From NCBI GenBank assembly GCA_964618455.1, contig CAZUAQ010000008.1:1-64000 (forward strand): 64,000 bases of DNA. The letters are read 5' to 3'. The stretch is from CAZUAQ01 sp964618455 (lineage in GTDB: Bacteria; Planctomycetota; Phycisphaerae; UBA1845; PWPN01). Below are positions 16,976-25,839 of the stretch, piece after piece. A program made the position numbers and the translations under genes. A model generated the notes under the pieces. That model worked only from the letters and a program-made list of their open reading frames with translations, was not told the origin of the DNA and searched no databases. Position 1 is the stretch's first letter. Every line of letters starts with the position of its first letter.

Positions 16976-19816
16976 TCAGTCGACGCTGGAGGGCGGGTAC
17001 GTGAAGCTGCCCCGGGGCGCGGGGCGTCGCGGGGTTTCCTGCGCTTCAGGCTCGGCCTCGGCATCAACGTAGAGATAGAGATTGCCCCAGTCGGCGTGAT
17101 CGTGGTCCTCGCCGTCGTCGGTGGGCAAGGTGATCAGTTCGAGTTGCGATCCGCCGCTGATCTCCAGGGAGAAGGCCTCGGGAATGTCGTTTCCGCGAAG
17201 CAGCCGGCTCGTGAACACTTTCTCTCCATCGAGCACGATCTCGAACACCGCCGAACCCTTGCCGCGGGTTTCGTCGTCGATACCGACGTGGCCCGTGAAC
17301 CGGTGATAACCCTGGCCGAGGAAGTACGCGACGCGTGACGTGGCGTGTGTCCCGAGCCCGTGGTAGTAGCGCCGTCCCGCCATGCGCAGCCCGTTGCCCC
17401 CGACACTTCGATCCTCGCGCAGGACCAGGTGATTCTGCTCCGACCAGAGCGGGACCAGTTCAGAGAGGTTGGTGCTGATCGGGATGGGGGTCCGGTGCAG
17501 GATGGAATGCGCGGAGCGCGATTCACGGCCGACCCAGTCGATGGATGAGACAACGTAGTAATACGCGTGGTTATAGATGGTGTCGCTGTCCTGGTAGTGC
17601 CGCACATGGCCGGGCACATCGGCGATGGGCACACCGTCGCGATAGACGCGATAGAGCGTGGCGTCTTCGTCGATGTCCGTCCAGGTCAACAGGACGCCGC
17701 GCGTGTTCTGCCGGGTGGTCAGTTGGGTGATCGGCGTCGGCGCAGTGGGGGCCGCCGTCGCCGGTGTGAAGGCGAGTTGCCACGTCGCCGGAGCTTCGAA
17801 GTGTCCGTCAAACACCAGGCGTCGCATTGGGCCGTCGGCAAGCACGTGCACCGGTCCCGTGCCCTCGTGGGCAGTCACCTCGAAGCTCGTTTCGCCGGGA
17901 GGGACAATCCAGATCAGCGACGATGGAGCATCTTCGTGGCTGGGAATCGTGCCCGTCCAGGTGGAACCCTGGTCGTTCGACGTGATCTCCGCGTTGCCGA
18001 TGCCGAGCGTCAGGCGCGAGGGATCACCGAGGAGGGTCGGGCGGTCGGCCACTGGTGCAAGCAGGAGCAGCCGGCACGTGGTCGGTTCAAGCGGGATGGA
18101 AATCTGCCGGTCCACGAACGAGATCACACGCTCCTGCCAGACGTCGTACACGACCCAGGTCGAGCCCGGGTGGATGGGAAGACCCAGGGATCTCAATGTG
18201 ACGGTGCGTGTCGCGCGTCGCGGCGTCCAGTTGAAGACACCGAGCAGCCGGCGATTGTCGCTGGAATCCATCTTGACGTGCCATGTCTCGGGAAGTTCGG
18301 CGTCGAAGAGATCGGGGCAGCGCAGCCGCGGCGGCGAGCCAAGTTTGCGAAGCATCGCCATCCGTTGCGGATCGAGTTCGAGCAGATCGTCGCCGAGGAT
18401 CACCGGTCGGCCGGAGAGCGCCGCCACGGTCACGAGCATCCGCGCATGTTCGATTGTCAGCGGGTCGGCAATGCGCAAGGGCGGCGGGGCGTCCGTGTGC
18501 GTGATGCCGTAACCGGGCAGTGACGCCAGCATCGCTTCAGCAACTTCACGGACATGCTGCCAGTTGTAGTCCGGGGCGTGCTCGGCAACGCGCTGCCACG
18601 CCGAGCCCGCTTCGCGCATCCGCGCGTTCCATTCCCGATCGCGATTGAGCGGCAGGACTTCCTCCCCGTCTCGAAGGCCGTAGTCCTCGAGCGTGGAGGC
18701 CATTCGTCCGCGTAGTGAGCGCGACCAGATCGCCGGGGTCGGCTTCGCGGGAAACGCGGTGGCCAGGAAGGGAATCGTGCGTTCGAGTCGTTGCGTGCGA
18801 CTTCCCCCGCGAAGCAAGGCGTCGCTCCAGCCGAGTGCGACCTCCTTCAGACCGGGAAGCTTCGGCGGGTCGGTTCCGGCAGCCACCGTGACGTCAACGG
18901 CATCGTTGCCTGCGGCAGTGGCGGCAAGATCGTCGCGCGTCACGATCGCGACAAGAGTCTGCCGCCGCTCCGTGGATTCGGGCAGATCGAGATGCAGATG
19001 GTTAAGGATGTCGGGCGAACCGGACGAGCGCGCCTCGATCTGTCGATGCAGTGTCCCATCGACTTCATAGACCACGCCTGTCGCCGGATCGAGATACGCA
19101 TCGTGCATATCGTTCGCGGAGGGTGAGGCCACCGACTGTAGAGAGGGGCGATCCGGGTCGGTCCTCAGCCGCACGGGGATCAACCCGTCCGCCGGCTCGA
19201 TTCGCACCCGCACCGGAGGCAGCGGCTTGTCGCGCGTCAATATGAACTCCGATCGCCCGGCGTCCGCGTCACGCAGAATCCAGCACTTCATGACGGGCAG
19301 ACGGTCATCCTCGCGCATGGGTCTGAGAAAACCGACGTGCAGAATATTCTCCCACACCGTCTCGGTGCTTTCGGTCGGCACGAACTGATACGCTTCGGCC
19401 TGCGCATCGAGCATCACGCGGATATCGTTGAAATGCAGCAGGGGCCGATTGCGGATCGCCAGCGTGAACTGTGGCATGGCGGGGATGCGAGGCGTCGCGT
19501 CCTCGGCATCGCGGTCCGCGCGTTCCGCGACCGGTTGTGTGGCGGCGGGCTGCTTCGATGCGACAGGGGGCGGGGCGTCCTGCCCATGCGAAGCGGCGGG
19601 TTCTCCGTTCTCGGAGGGTGAATCCGACGCCGGAGCGGGCGTGTCCGTCACGATCGGAGTGACCGCCGGTGGGGGAGGTAACTCGGAGGCCAGCGGCACC
19701 GGCTCATCTTCAGGGCCTCGCGCGGGTCGCGATGCAGTCGAACATCCGACCATCACCGCCATCAGGATGCCCAGAGTTCCGCTGCAAAGAAGAGGTGTAC
19801 ACCGTGTCGGCCGCAT
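16976..19816 (-). CDS. Large lipoprotein: glycosidase-like domain, FN3-like module and C-terminal NPCBM domain
   Basis: This is a 946-residue protein from ATG 19816. A lipobox MVGC lies near residue 25, followed by a Pro/Ala-rich linker to about residue 110. The middle region contains LTIEHARMLVTVAALSGRP followed by VILGDDL, which resembles the end of alpha-galactosidase-like GH27/36 barrels, but the earlier barrel strands with the catalytic Asp are not evident. Residues 700-800 form a fibronectin-III-like module (LLTWTDIDEDATLYRVYRDG). The last 150 residues contain HGLGTHA and GIDDETRGKGSAVFEIVLDG, the signature of the NPCBM carbohydrate-binding module. It probably binds glycans at the cell surface; hydrolytic activity is doubtful. 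Confidence 0.7.
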   Translation of the reverse strand: MRPTRCTPLLCSGTLGILMAVMVGCSTASRPARGPEDEPVPLASELPPPPAVTPIVTDTPAPASDSPSENGEPAASHGQDAPPPVASKQPAATQPVAERADRDAEDATPRIPAMPQFTLAIRNRPLLHFNDIRVMLDAQAEAYQFVPTESTETVWENILHVGFLRPMREDDRLPVMKCWILRDADAGRSEFILTRDKPLPPVRVRIEPADGLIPVRLRTDPDRPSLQSVASPSANDMHDAYLDPATGVVYEVDGTLHRQIEARSSGSPDILNHLHLDLPESTERRQTLVAIVTRDDLAATAAGNDAVDVTVAAGTDPPKLPGLKEVALGWSDALLRGGSRTQRLERTIPFLATAFPAKPTPAIWSRSLRGRMASTLEDYGLRDGEEVLPLNRDREWNARMREAGSAWQRVAEHAPDYNWQHVREVAEAMLASLPGYGITHTDAPPPLRIADPLTIEHARMLVTVAALSGRPVILGDDLLELDPQRMAMLRKLGSPPRLRCPDLFDAELPETWHVKMDSSDNRRLLGVFNWTPRRATRTVTLRSLGLPIHPGSTWVVYDVWQERVISFVDRQISIPLEPTTCRLLLLAPVADRPTLLGDPSRLTLGIGNAEITSNDQGSTWTGTIPSHEDAPSSLIWIVPPGETSFEVTAHEGTGPVHVLADGPMRRLVFDGHFEAPATWQLAFTPATAAPTAPTPITQLTTRQNTRGVLLTWTDIDEDATLYRVYRDGVPIADVPGHVRHYQDSDTIYNHAYYYVVSSIDWVGRESRSAHSILHRTPIPISTNLSELVPLWSEQNHLVLREDRSVGGNGLRMAGRRYYHGLGTHATSRVAYFLGQGYHRFTGHVGIDDETRGKGSAVFEIVLDGEKVFTSRLLRGNDIPEAFSLEISGGSQLELITLPTDDGEDHDHADWGNLYLYVDAEAEPEAQETPRRPAPRGSFTYPPSSVD

Positions 19817-19893
19817 GCCGGTTTTCCCGGAAAAGGAACGGTTTCCGCCAAACGCACGTTAGCCGATGGGACGCATTGAAACAAGCGGGGCGA

Positions 19894-21414
19894 TCAGGCG
19901 GGATCGGTGGAAGCGGCGACATCCATCCCCGCCATCATACGCATGAGCGCTTCCTGGTCGGCATCGCCGCGCGGCAGTTCGCCGACGAGCCGACCCTGCC
20001 GCAGGACCAGGATGCGCGTGCTGAGGTTGAGCACTTCCGGCAGTTCCGACGAGATGAGCACGATGGCCGCGCCTTCATGCGCGAGCTGGTCGATCAGTGC
20101 GTGGATCTCCGCCTTCGCGCCGACGTCGACGCCGCGCGTCGGTTCATCGATGAGCAGAATGCCGCACTTGCCCGCCAGCCACTTGGCCAGGGCGATCTTC
20201 TGCTGATTCCCGCCGGACAGCGACCACGTCGGTGCATCCATGTGCGGCGTACGCACGCGCAGCCGGGCAAAGTACTCGTCCGCCAGGCGCGACTCGTGTG
20301 ACGTGCGAACGAAGCCCGCGCGGGACAGCCGCGGCAGAATGGGCAGGGACAGGTTATGACGTCCACCCATGGCGAGGACGAGTCCCTGGCGCTTGCGGTC
20401 CTCCGGGAGATAGCCGATGCCGAGGCGCATGGCGTGGCGCGGCGACCGGATGCGCACCGACGTGCCCTGCACGGTAACGGTGCCTTCCGCCTGCGGGTCG
20501 AGCCCGAAGATGGCCTGAGCGATCTCGCTGCGGCCGGCGCCGACGAGCCCGGCCAGGCCGACGACCTCTCCGCTGCGCACGCTGAAGGAGATGTCGTGGA
20601 ACTTGCCCGGCGAACCAAGCCGATCAACCTGCAGTCGCACCTCGCCGGGCCGGGCGTCGAGGTGTTGCGGGAAGTAATCCTCTACGGCGCGGCCGATCAT
20701 GCGCTGCACGACGAGATCGGGCGTCATGTCCGCCACGTCGGTGGTCTCGATGTGTTTGCCGTCGCGCAGCACGGTGATGCGATCGCAGAGGCGAAAGATC
20801 TCTTCGAGCCGGTGAGAAACGTAAATGAGTGTCACCCCCTGAGCTTTCAGCCGGTCGATCAGATCGAACAGCCGAAGGGACTCCGCCGCCGCCAGTGAAC
20901 TTGTCGGTTCGTCCATGACGATGATGCGCGCCCCGGTGCCGACGGCGGCCGCGATCTGCACCATCTGCTCCTGCGCGGTGGACAACGCGGTCATCGGCAG
21001 TGTGATGTCGATGGGGGCTTCGATCTCGTCGAGCATCACCCGCGCGCGGCGATGCATCTCCGGCTTGCGAAGAAATCCGTAACGCGTGGGCATCTGTCCG
21101 AGGCAGAGATTCTCCGCCACGGTGAGGTTGGGGCAGAAGGCGAGCTCCTGGTGGACCATGCCGACGCCGGCGCGGGTGGCGTCGAGCGGCGAACCGAAGC
21201 GGACAGCCTTGCCGTGCAGCAGGATGTCGCCGGCATCGGGCGCATGAATCCCCGCCACCATCTTGCCGAGCGTCGACTTGCCCGCGCCGTTCTCACCCAC
21301 GAGCGCGTGGCAGTGCCCCGGCAGGATGTCAAACGAGACACCGTCCAACGCCACCACGCCGGGGAAGCGTTTCCCGACCTTCACGAATCGCAGTATGGGG
21401 TCGTGGTCGCTCAT
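19894..21414 (-). CDS. Sugar ABC transporter ATP-binding protein (RbsA/MglA type, two NBDs)
   Basis: This is a 506-residue protein from ATG 21414 (MSDHDP). The first NBD has Walker A GENGAGKST, an atypical signature LSTAQEQ and Walker B MDEPTSSL. The second NBD has a degenerate Walker A (LVGAGRSE), signature LSGGNQQK and Walker B LLIDEPTRGVDVG. This asymmetric pair is typical of importers of the ribose/galactose/xylose class (CUT2). Such ATPases usually lie beside an RbsC-like permease and an RbsB-like binding protein, but neither is within the window on either side. Partners are probably encoded elsewhere. Confidence 0.9.
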   Translation of the reverse strand: MSDHDPILRFVKVGKRFPGVVALDGVSFDILPGHCHALVGENGAGKSTLGKMVAGIHAPDAGDILLHGKAVRFGSPLDATRAGVGMVHQELAFCPNLTVAENLCLGQMPTRYGFLRKPEMHRRARVMLDEIEAPIDITLPMTALSTAQEQMVQIAAAVGTGARIIVMDEPTSSLAAAESLRLFDLIDRLKAQGVTLIYVSHRLEEIFRLCDRITVLRDGKHIETTDVADMTPDLVVQRMIGRAVEDYFPQHLDARPGEVRLQVDRLGSPGKFHDISFSVRSGEVVGLAGLVGAGRSEIAQAIFGLDPQAEGTVTVQGTSVRIRSPRHAMRLGIGYLPEDRKRQGLVLAMGGRHNLSLPILPRLSRAGFVRTSHESRLADEYFARLRVRTPHMDAPTWSLSGGNQQKIALAKWLAGKCGILLIDEPTRGVDVGAKAEIHALIDQLAHEGAAIVLISSELPEVLNLSTRILVLRQGRLVGELPRGDADQEALMRMMAGMDVAASTDPA

Positions 21415-21475
21415 GGCTCGCGACAGCATAGTGTGTCCGCAGCGATTCCACGAGGCCCGGCCGTGTCGCGCGGCA

Positions 21476-23470
21476 TCATGGATTCTGGAGGCAGGTGCTG
21501 TCGGCGGGCACGTTTGCGCCGCTCAGGCAGTTGAGCATCAGGTTCATGTCGAAGATGTCCACGTCGGGATCACCGTCAAGGGGGGCGTCGTCGCAGTCTG
21601 GACTCGCCACCGGCAGGCCGAAGCCGCTGAAGCACTTCTGGATAACCGCGTAATCATTCATGTCGACGTCGCCGTCATTGTCGTAATCTGCGGGCGCGTT
21701 GAGCGGTCCGATGTCCACCCTGAGGGAGTAACTCCCGGACCAGCCGGTGTCCTTATATGCATGCAGAATGTATGTGCCGGGTGACAGGACGGCGGAGACC
21801 GATTCGGCGTCGCCGAAGCCCAGCGATGCGTCGATCACGCTCCCGGTCGTCGTCAGCAATCGCAGATCGAGATTGATGAGCGAACTGTCGAAGCCCGCGA
21901 TGGCGGAGACGCTCGTAGTGATCGGAACTTCGAGACTGAAGTAATCATCGAGATCCACCAGATGCAGGGCATGTTCGCCCGTCGTCAGGAACGGGGCCGA
22001 GTTGATATCATCGTTCTCCTCATAGCTGTCGTCGGGTGTGATGTCATTCAGATAGGACGACAATCCAAAGCCGAAATAGGAATTCGCGAAGCGGCCGTAC
22101 ACCGTATTGAAGTCCTCCGGGTTGGAGCATCCGGGCTGCTCGAAGAAGCAGATGCCGTAGAGCTGGCCGACGACCTCCCAATTCGTATTGAACAGCGGCG
22201 CACCGCTCGATCCGTCTTCGGTAATGCCCACCGACCAGTCGTTGTAGATGTATCGACTGGTCGGGAGGGATCCGCAGATGGGAGCCTGTGTCGTCAACGC
22301 TCCGAAGCTGTAGCGCTTGGAGGATCCTCCCGGGTGATGAATGCTGTGGACCGCCGGGGTCGGTGGCAGAGTGGTCCAGGCAGCGAGTCCCTGGCCGTCG
22401 CTGGGATCCTCGGCAAGCCGGCAGAGCGTGAAGTCGGTCTGTGAGGAGGTGGCCAGCAGCGTACCCCCATCGGAGCGTGGCAGGGAGATGGGCGATGGAG
22501 CGCTCCCGTTGCAGGTGTCGGTTTCGTAGAACCAGTACACGCTGAGCGTGTCCAATTGCGACTGCGTATTGATGCAGTGGTTGGCGGTCAGGAAGTATCC
22601 TGCGGAGGATCCGGGATCGTTGTCGTTCAGAAGCACTCCTGAGCACAAGTAAGTCTCGCCGTCCGTTTTCGTGAAGACCATCCGTCCGACGGCATCCTTC
22701 GCGTTCTCATCCACGGCATGGCAGTTCACATCCTGCTGGCAGCCCAGGAGCCTGGGAATCAGGACGTTGCCGAAGGCGTCACGGAGATCTGCATCCGATC
22801 GTCCCTGCCGATAGATGTGGGAGATCCTGTCGATGAAGAGTGTCGGTTCCGGAGCGCCTGGCGGGCAGTGCAGTTCGAGGAAGACACGCGGCCCGGGTAG
22901 CGCTGCCGACCAGAATTCATCCAGGCGGTTCAGACCCAGCTCTCCGTAGTTGAGCACAACCTCTCCGCGAAGATCGGAAACGACGAGCAGACTGTTCCGG
23001 GGCAGGTCGAACTGCGCGAAGTGAACGCGTACGGCCTCGGCCCCCCGCGCATGCAGCACCATCCGCCAGACGCGATCTCCCCTCTCTGCGACCGTCCATG
23101 TGCCGTGGGTTCTTGTCGAGATGATGCCCTCCGGCGCAAGGCGGTTCACGCCGATGCGCATGGGCACCCCTGCGGCTTGATCGAGGAAGGCGTCCTCGGC
23201 ATGAATGTCGGCCAGGTCCAGACGGGGCCAGACCGCGCGGCGTTCGACCTCCCACGTTTCCGGATGGATCAGTGAACTCCGTTGCAGTCCCTGAAGCGCG
23301 CGGCCGAAGCTTGCACGTATCGGCGCGCGGCCGGAAGGCGCGCGGTGGCCATCCTCCGCCGGGGCCGAGGCGGACAAGCACAGAAGTCCCGCGAAGGCCA
23401 TCAACCACGCACGGCGAATGCGTCGCTCACACACATTCTTACTTTGACTGATTGATGCCCCCCGGTTCAT
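21476..23470 (-). CDS. Secreted trypsin-like serine protease with dockerin-like tail (copy 1)
   Basis: This is a 664-residue protein from ATG 23470, placed just after the stop of copy 2. It has an N-terminal signal segment (LMAFAGLLCLSASAPA), a propeptide-like region, and a chymotrypsin-fold protease resembling lysyl endopeptidase. Visible features are CSGVLLND, then GYFLTANHC with the catalytic His, TDFTLCRL with the likely Asp, and EDGSSGAPLF with the catalytic Ser. A PPC-like beta-sandwich follows (DSYEENDD to YSLRVDIG). The C-terminus has two calcium loops (DYDNDGDVDMND and DGDPDVDIFD) with Cys-Ser-Gly motifs. It is closely related to the next gene and shares its architecture. Confidence 0.88.
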   Translation of the reverse strand: MNRGASISQSKNVCERRIRRAWLMAFAGLLCLSASAPAEDGHRAPSGRAPIRASFGRALQGLQRSSLIHPETWEVERRAVWPRLDLADIHAEDAFLDQAAGVPMRIGVNRLAPEGIISTRTHGTWTVAERGDRVWRMVLHARGAEAVRVHFAQFDLPRNSLLVVSDLRGEVVLNYGELGLNRLDEFWSAALPGPRVFLELHCPPGAPEPTLFIDRISHIYRQGRSDADLRDAFGNVLIPRLLGCQQDVNCHAVDENAKDAVGRMVFTKTDGETYLCSGVLLNDNDPGSSAGYFLTANHCINTQSQLDTLSVYWFYETDTCNGSAPSPISLPRSDGGTLLATSSQTDFTLCRLAEDPSDGQGLAAWTTLPPTPAVHSIHHPGGSSKRYSFGALTTQAPICGSLPTSRYIYNDWSVGITEDGSSGAPLFNTNWEVVGQLYGICFFEQPGCSNPEDFNTVYGRFANSYFGFGLSSYLNDITPDDSYEENDDINSAPFLTTGEHALHLVDLDDYFSLEVPITTSVSAIAGFDSSLINLDLRLLTTTGSVIDASLGFGDAESVSAVLSPGTYILHAYKDTGWSGSYSLRVDIGPLNAPADYDNDGDVDMNDYAVIQKCFSGFGLPVASPDCDDAPLDGDPDVDIFDMNLMLNCLSGANVPADSTCLQNP

Positions 23471-23498
23471 CGGCGTCGTATCCCATCCTTCGCGGCGA

Positions 23499-25469
23499 TC
23501 AGAACCCGCAGTCATTGGCGGCCGCAATCGTCGGCCCGGTGGCACAGAGATGGAAGAGATCCTGATCATCGCCATCAACATCGTCATCGGCATCGAGCAG
23601 GGCGGCGTCGCACGGAGGTCCGCCCACCGGGATGCCCGGTCCGGTTATGCAGCGCTGAAGAAATGCAAAGTCAATGCCATCCACATCGCCATCCTCGTCA
23701 AAGTCCGCCATGGGTTCCAAAGGAGTCAATTGAATGTCCAGCGTGTAGCTGTCTCCCCACTTGTGAGCCTTGATCGCGCGTACGAGATAGGACCCGCGCT
23801 CCAGCGTGGCCGAGACGCTCTCCTGGCTGTTCGACGTGGCGGAGGTATCGATCACGCCACCGGCCATGGTCAGGAGTTCCAGGTCGAGATCGAGCTGGGC
23901 CGTCAGGAACGTGGCGGTGACATCGATCTGAGATCGCGTGGGAAGATGCACACGGAAGTAATCGTCGAAGTCGACGAGTTCCAGGTTATAGCTTCCCGGG
24001 GCAAGCAGGGCGGCCTCGGCCGGCGAATCGTTATCCTCATAGTTGTCATCCGGTGTGAAGAGATTGAGGTAGGTGCTCACGGTGGAGAACGTGTACGTAT
24101 TGGCGAACTTGCCGTACATGACGTTGAAATCCTCCGGGTTGTTGCACCCGGCCGTCGTGCCGTTGAAGCGGCACACACCGAAGAGCTGGCCCACGACTTC
24201 CCAGTTGCTGTTGAACAGCGGGGAACCGCTGGAACCGCCCTCGGTGGTGCCCAGCGTCCAGTCGAGGTAGTGGAAGTCGAGGAGGGAAAAGCCGCTGCAG
24301 AAGGGAGCGGCCGTCGTGAGCGTTCCTTCGCTGTAGCGTTTGTACTGCCCGCTGGGATGATGGATACTCTTGACTGTGCCCTGTGGAGGCAGTGTCGTCC
24401 ACGCCGCCAGGCCCTGGCCGTCGGCGGGATCATCGTCGAGACGCAGGAACGTGAAGTCGGTATCGCTCGACGTGTCCAGCAGGGTCGCACCCAGCGATCG
24501 CGGCAACGACGAGAGCGACGGTGCCGAGCCGTTGCAGGTGTCGGTCTCGTAGAACCAGTACACGGTCAAGCTGTCGGCCGATGCCTGCGTATCGAAGCAG
24601 TGGTTGGCGGTGAGAAAGTAGCCGGCGGTGGTGTTCGGGTCGGTATCGTTCAGCAGGGCGCCGGTGCAGAGAAATGAACCGGATCCGGGCACCGAGAAAA
24701 TCATGCGGCCCACCGAATTCTTCGCATTCGTGTCGACCGTGTGACAGTTCACATCCTCATGGCAGCTCAGAAGGGCGGGCGTGAGCGGGTTCGTCGTCGC
24801 CGTCGCGCCATCGTCGTCGAACGGAAGCCGGTACAGGTGCGAAATTTCATCGATGGAAAGTGTCGGAACATCCCCTTCGGCAGCACAGTGCAATTCCAGG
24901 TAAACGCGCGCGCCGGGTATCGGAGCCGACCAGAATGCGCCGCGATCGCCCGGGCCGCGTCCCCGGTAGTTTTCCGTCAGCGTCTGGCGCCGGTCCGCCA
25001 TGACCAGAACGCACCCTGCCGGAAGATCGAAGGCTTCAAAATGCACGCGGACCGCCTCGGCTCCCCGCGCGATCAACATCATCCGCCAGACCTTCTGCTC
25101 GCCCACCTGTACCCAAGTCCCGTGCGTTTCCGGCGTGATCGTCCCGCCGGGGCAGGGGCGATGGATGCCGACGCGCATGGGGACGCCGGGCTGGGTATCG
25201 AGCAACGCATCCTCCGCCTGCAGCGAGGCCTGATCGAGCAGCGACCACTCCATCTCCTCGCCGATCCTCCAGAGTCCCGGGTGCTCCTGCGGTGAAATCA
25301 GCAACGTCCTGAGCCCCGGCGATTCGGCCCGTGCCGGGGCGGAAGATGACGCGACGACGGATGCCGTTTGCGCATGAACTCCGGCAGGGGTGAGACCCAG
25401 GAGTGCCATGCCCAGAGTCCACCCGAACCGCTGTCGACTCGCGCAACGTCGTTGCGGTACCACATGCAT
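23499..25469 (-). CDS. Secreted trypsin-like serine protease with dockerin-like tail (copy 2)
   Basis: This is a 656-residue protein. I start it at ATG 25469, six bases after AGGA; an ATG at 25481 also exists in frame. A signal peptide (MALLGLTPAGVHAQ) is followed by a proregion and a lysyl-endopeptidase-like domain, with GYFLTANHC for the His, TDFTFLRL for the Asp and EGGSSGSPLF for the Ser. It shares blocks such as YWFYETDTCNGSAPS with copy 1, indicating a tandem duplication. A PPC-like sandwich (DNYEDNDS onward) and a C-terminal calcium-loop pair (DFDEDGDVDGID and DADDDVDGDD) complete it. Copy 1 begins 29 bp downstream, so the two are co-transcribed. Confidence 0.88.
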   Translation of the reverse strand: MHVVPQRRCASRQRFGWTLGMALLGLTPAGVHAQTASVVASSSAPARAESPGLRTLLISPQEHPGLWRIGEEMEWSLLDQASLQAEDALLDTQPGVPMRVGIHRPCPGGTITPETHGTWVQVGEQKVWRMMLIARGAEAVRVHFEAFDLPAGCVLVMADRRQTLTENYRGRGPGDRGAFWSAPIPGARVYLELHCAAEGDVPTLSIDEISHLYRLPFDDDGATATTNPLTPALLSCHEDVNCHTVDTNAKNSVGRMIFSVPGSGSFLCTGALLNDTDPNTTAGYFLTANHCFDTQASADSLTVYWFYETDTCNGSAPSLSSLPRSLGATLLDTSSDTDFTFLRLDDDPADGQGLAAWTTLPPQGTVKSIHHPSGQYKRYSEGTLTTAAPFCSGFSLLDFHYLDWTLGTTEGGSSGSPLFNSNWEVVGQLFGVCRFNGTTAGCNNPEDFNVMYGKFANTYTFSTVSTYLNLFTPDDNYEDNDSPAEAALLAPGSYNLELVDFDDYFRVHLPTRSQIDVTATFLTAQLDLDLELLTMAGGVIDTSATSNSQESVSATLERGSYLVRAIKAHKWGDSYTLDIQLTPLEPMADFDEDGDVDGIDFAFLQRCITGPGIPVGGPPCDAALLDADDDVDGDDQDLFHLCATGPTIAAANDCGF

Positions 25470-25839
25470 GCTGATCCTCATCACGTGAAAGGCAGAATTT
25501 TTCCGCGACCCGATCAATGACCGTCAAAGTATGAAATTGTAACAGGCGTCATCCGAATCGGACGGTCGAAATCGCAGAATTCATCCGCTATGAACTATCC
25601 TTAAAGACGGTTTCAAGGAGTTCAACCTTAATCTTGACGGTCTAATGGATAATCCAGCTTCGCGGCAGTTATCGCCATAAGTCATTGGCGTATAACACAC
25701 ACCACCCTTGCATCGCCTCCCGCCACTCCTTAACATGATCTTAATATACGGACGGCGGCCAGATCCCGTGGGTCCGATTCGGGCCTGTCGGGAATTCCGC
25801 CCTTCATGTCAATCTGCTCTAGGAGAACGGACGCCATCC
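25470..25839. other. Divergent promoter region between protease operon and metallophosphatase
   Basis: This region of 370 bp is relatively AT-rich for the window. A minus-strand TACAAT at 25536-25541 could be the -10 of the protease operon, though no good -35 is visible. TTGACG at 25634-25639 and TTAATATACG near 25741 are candidate rightward elements with poor spacing. No coding frame was accepted here. Confidence 0.4.
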
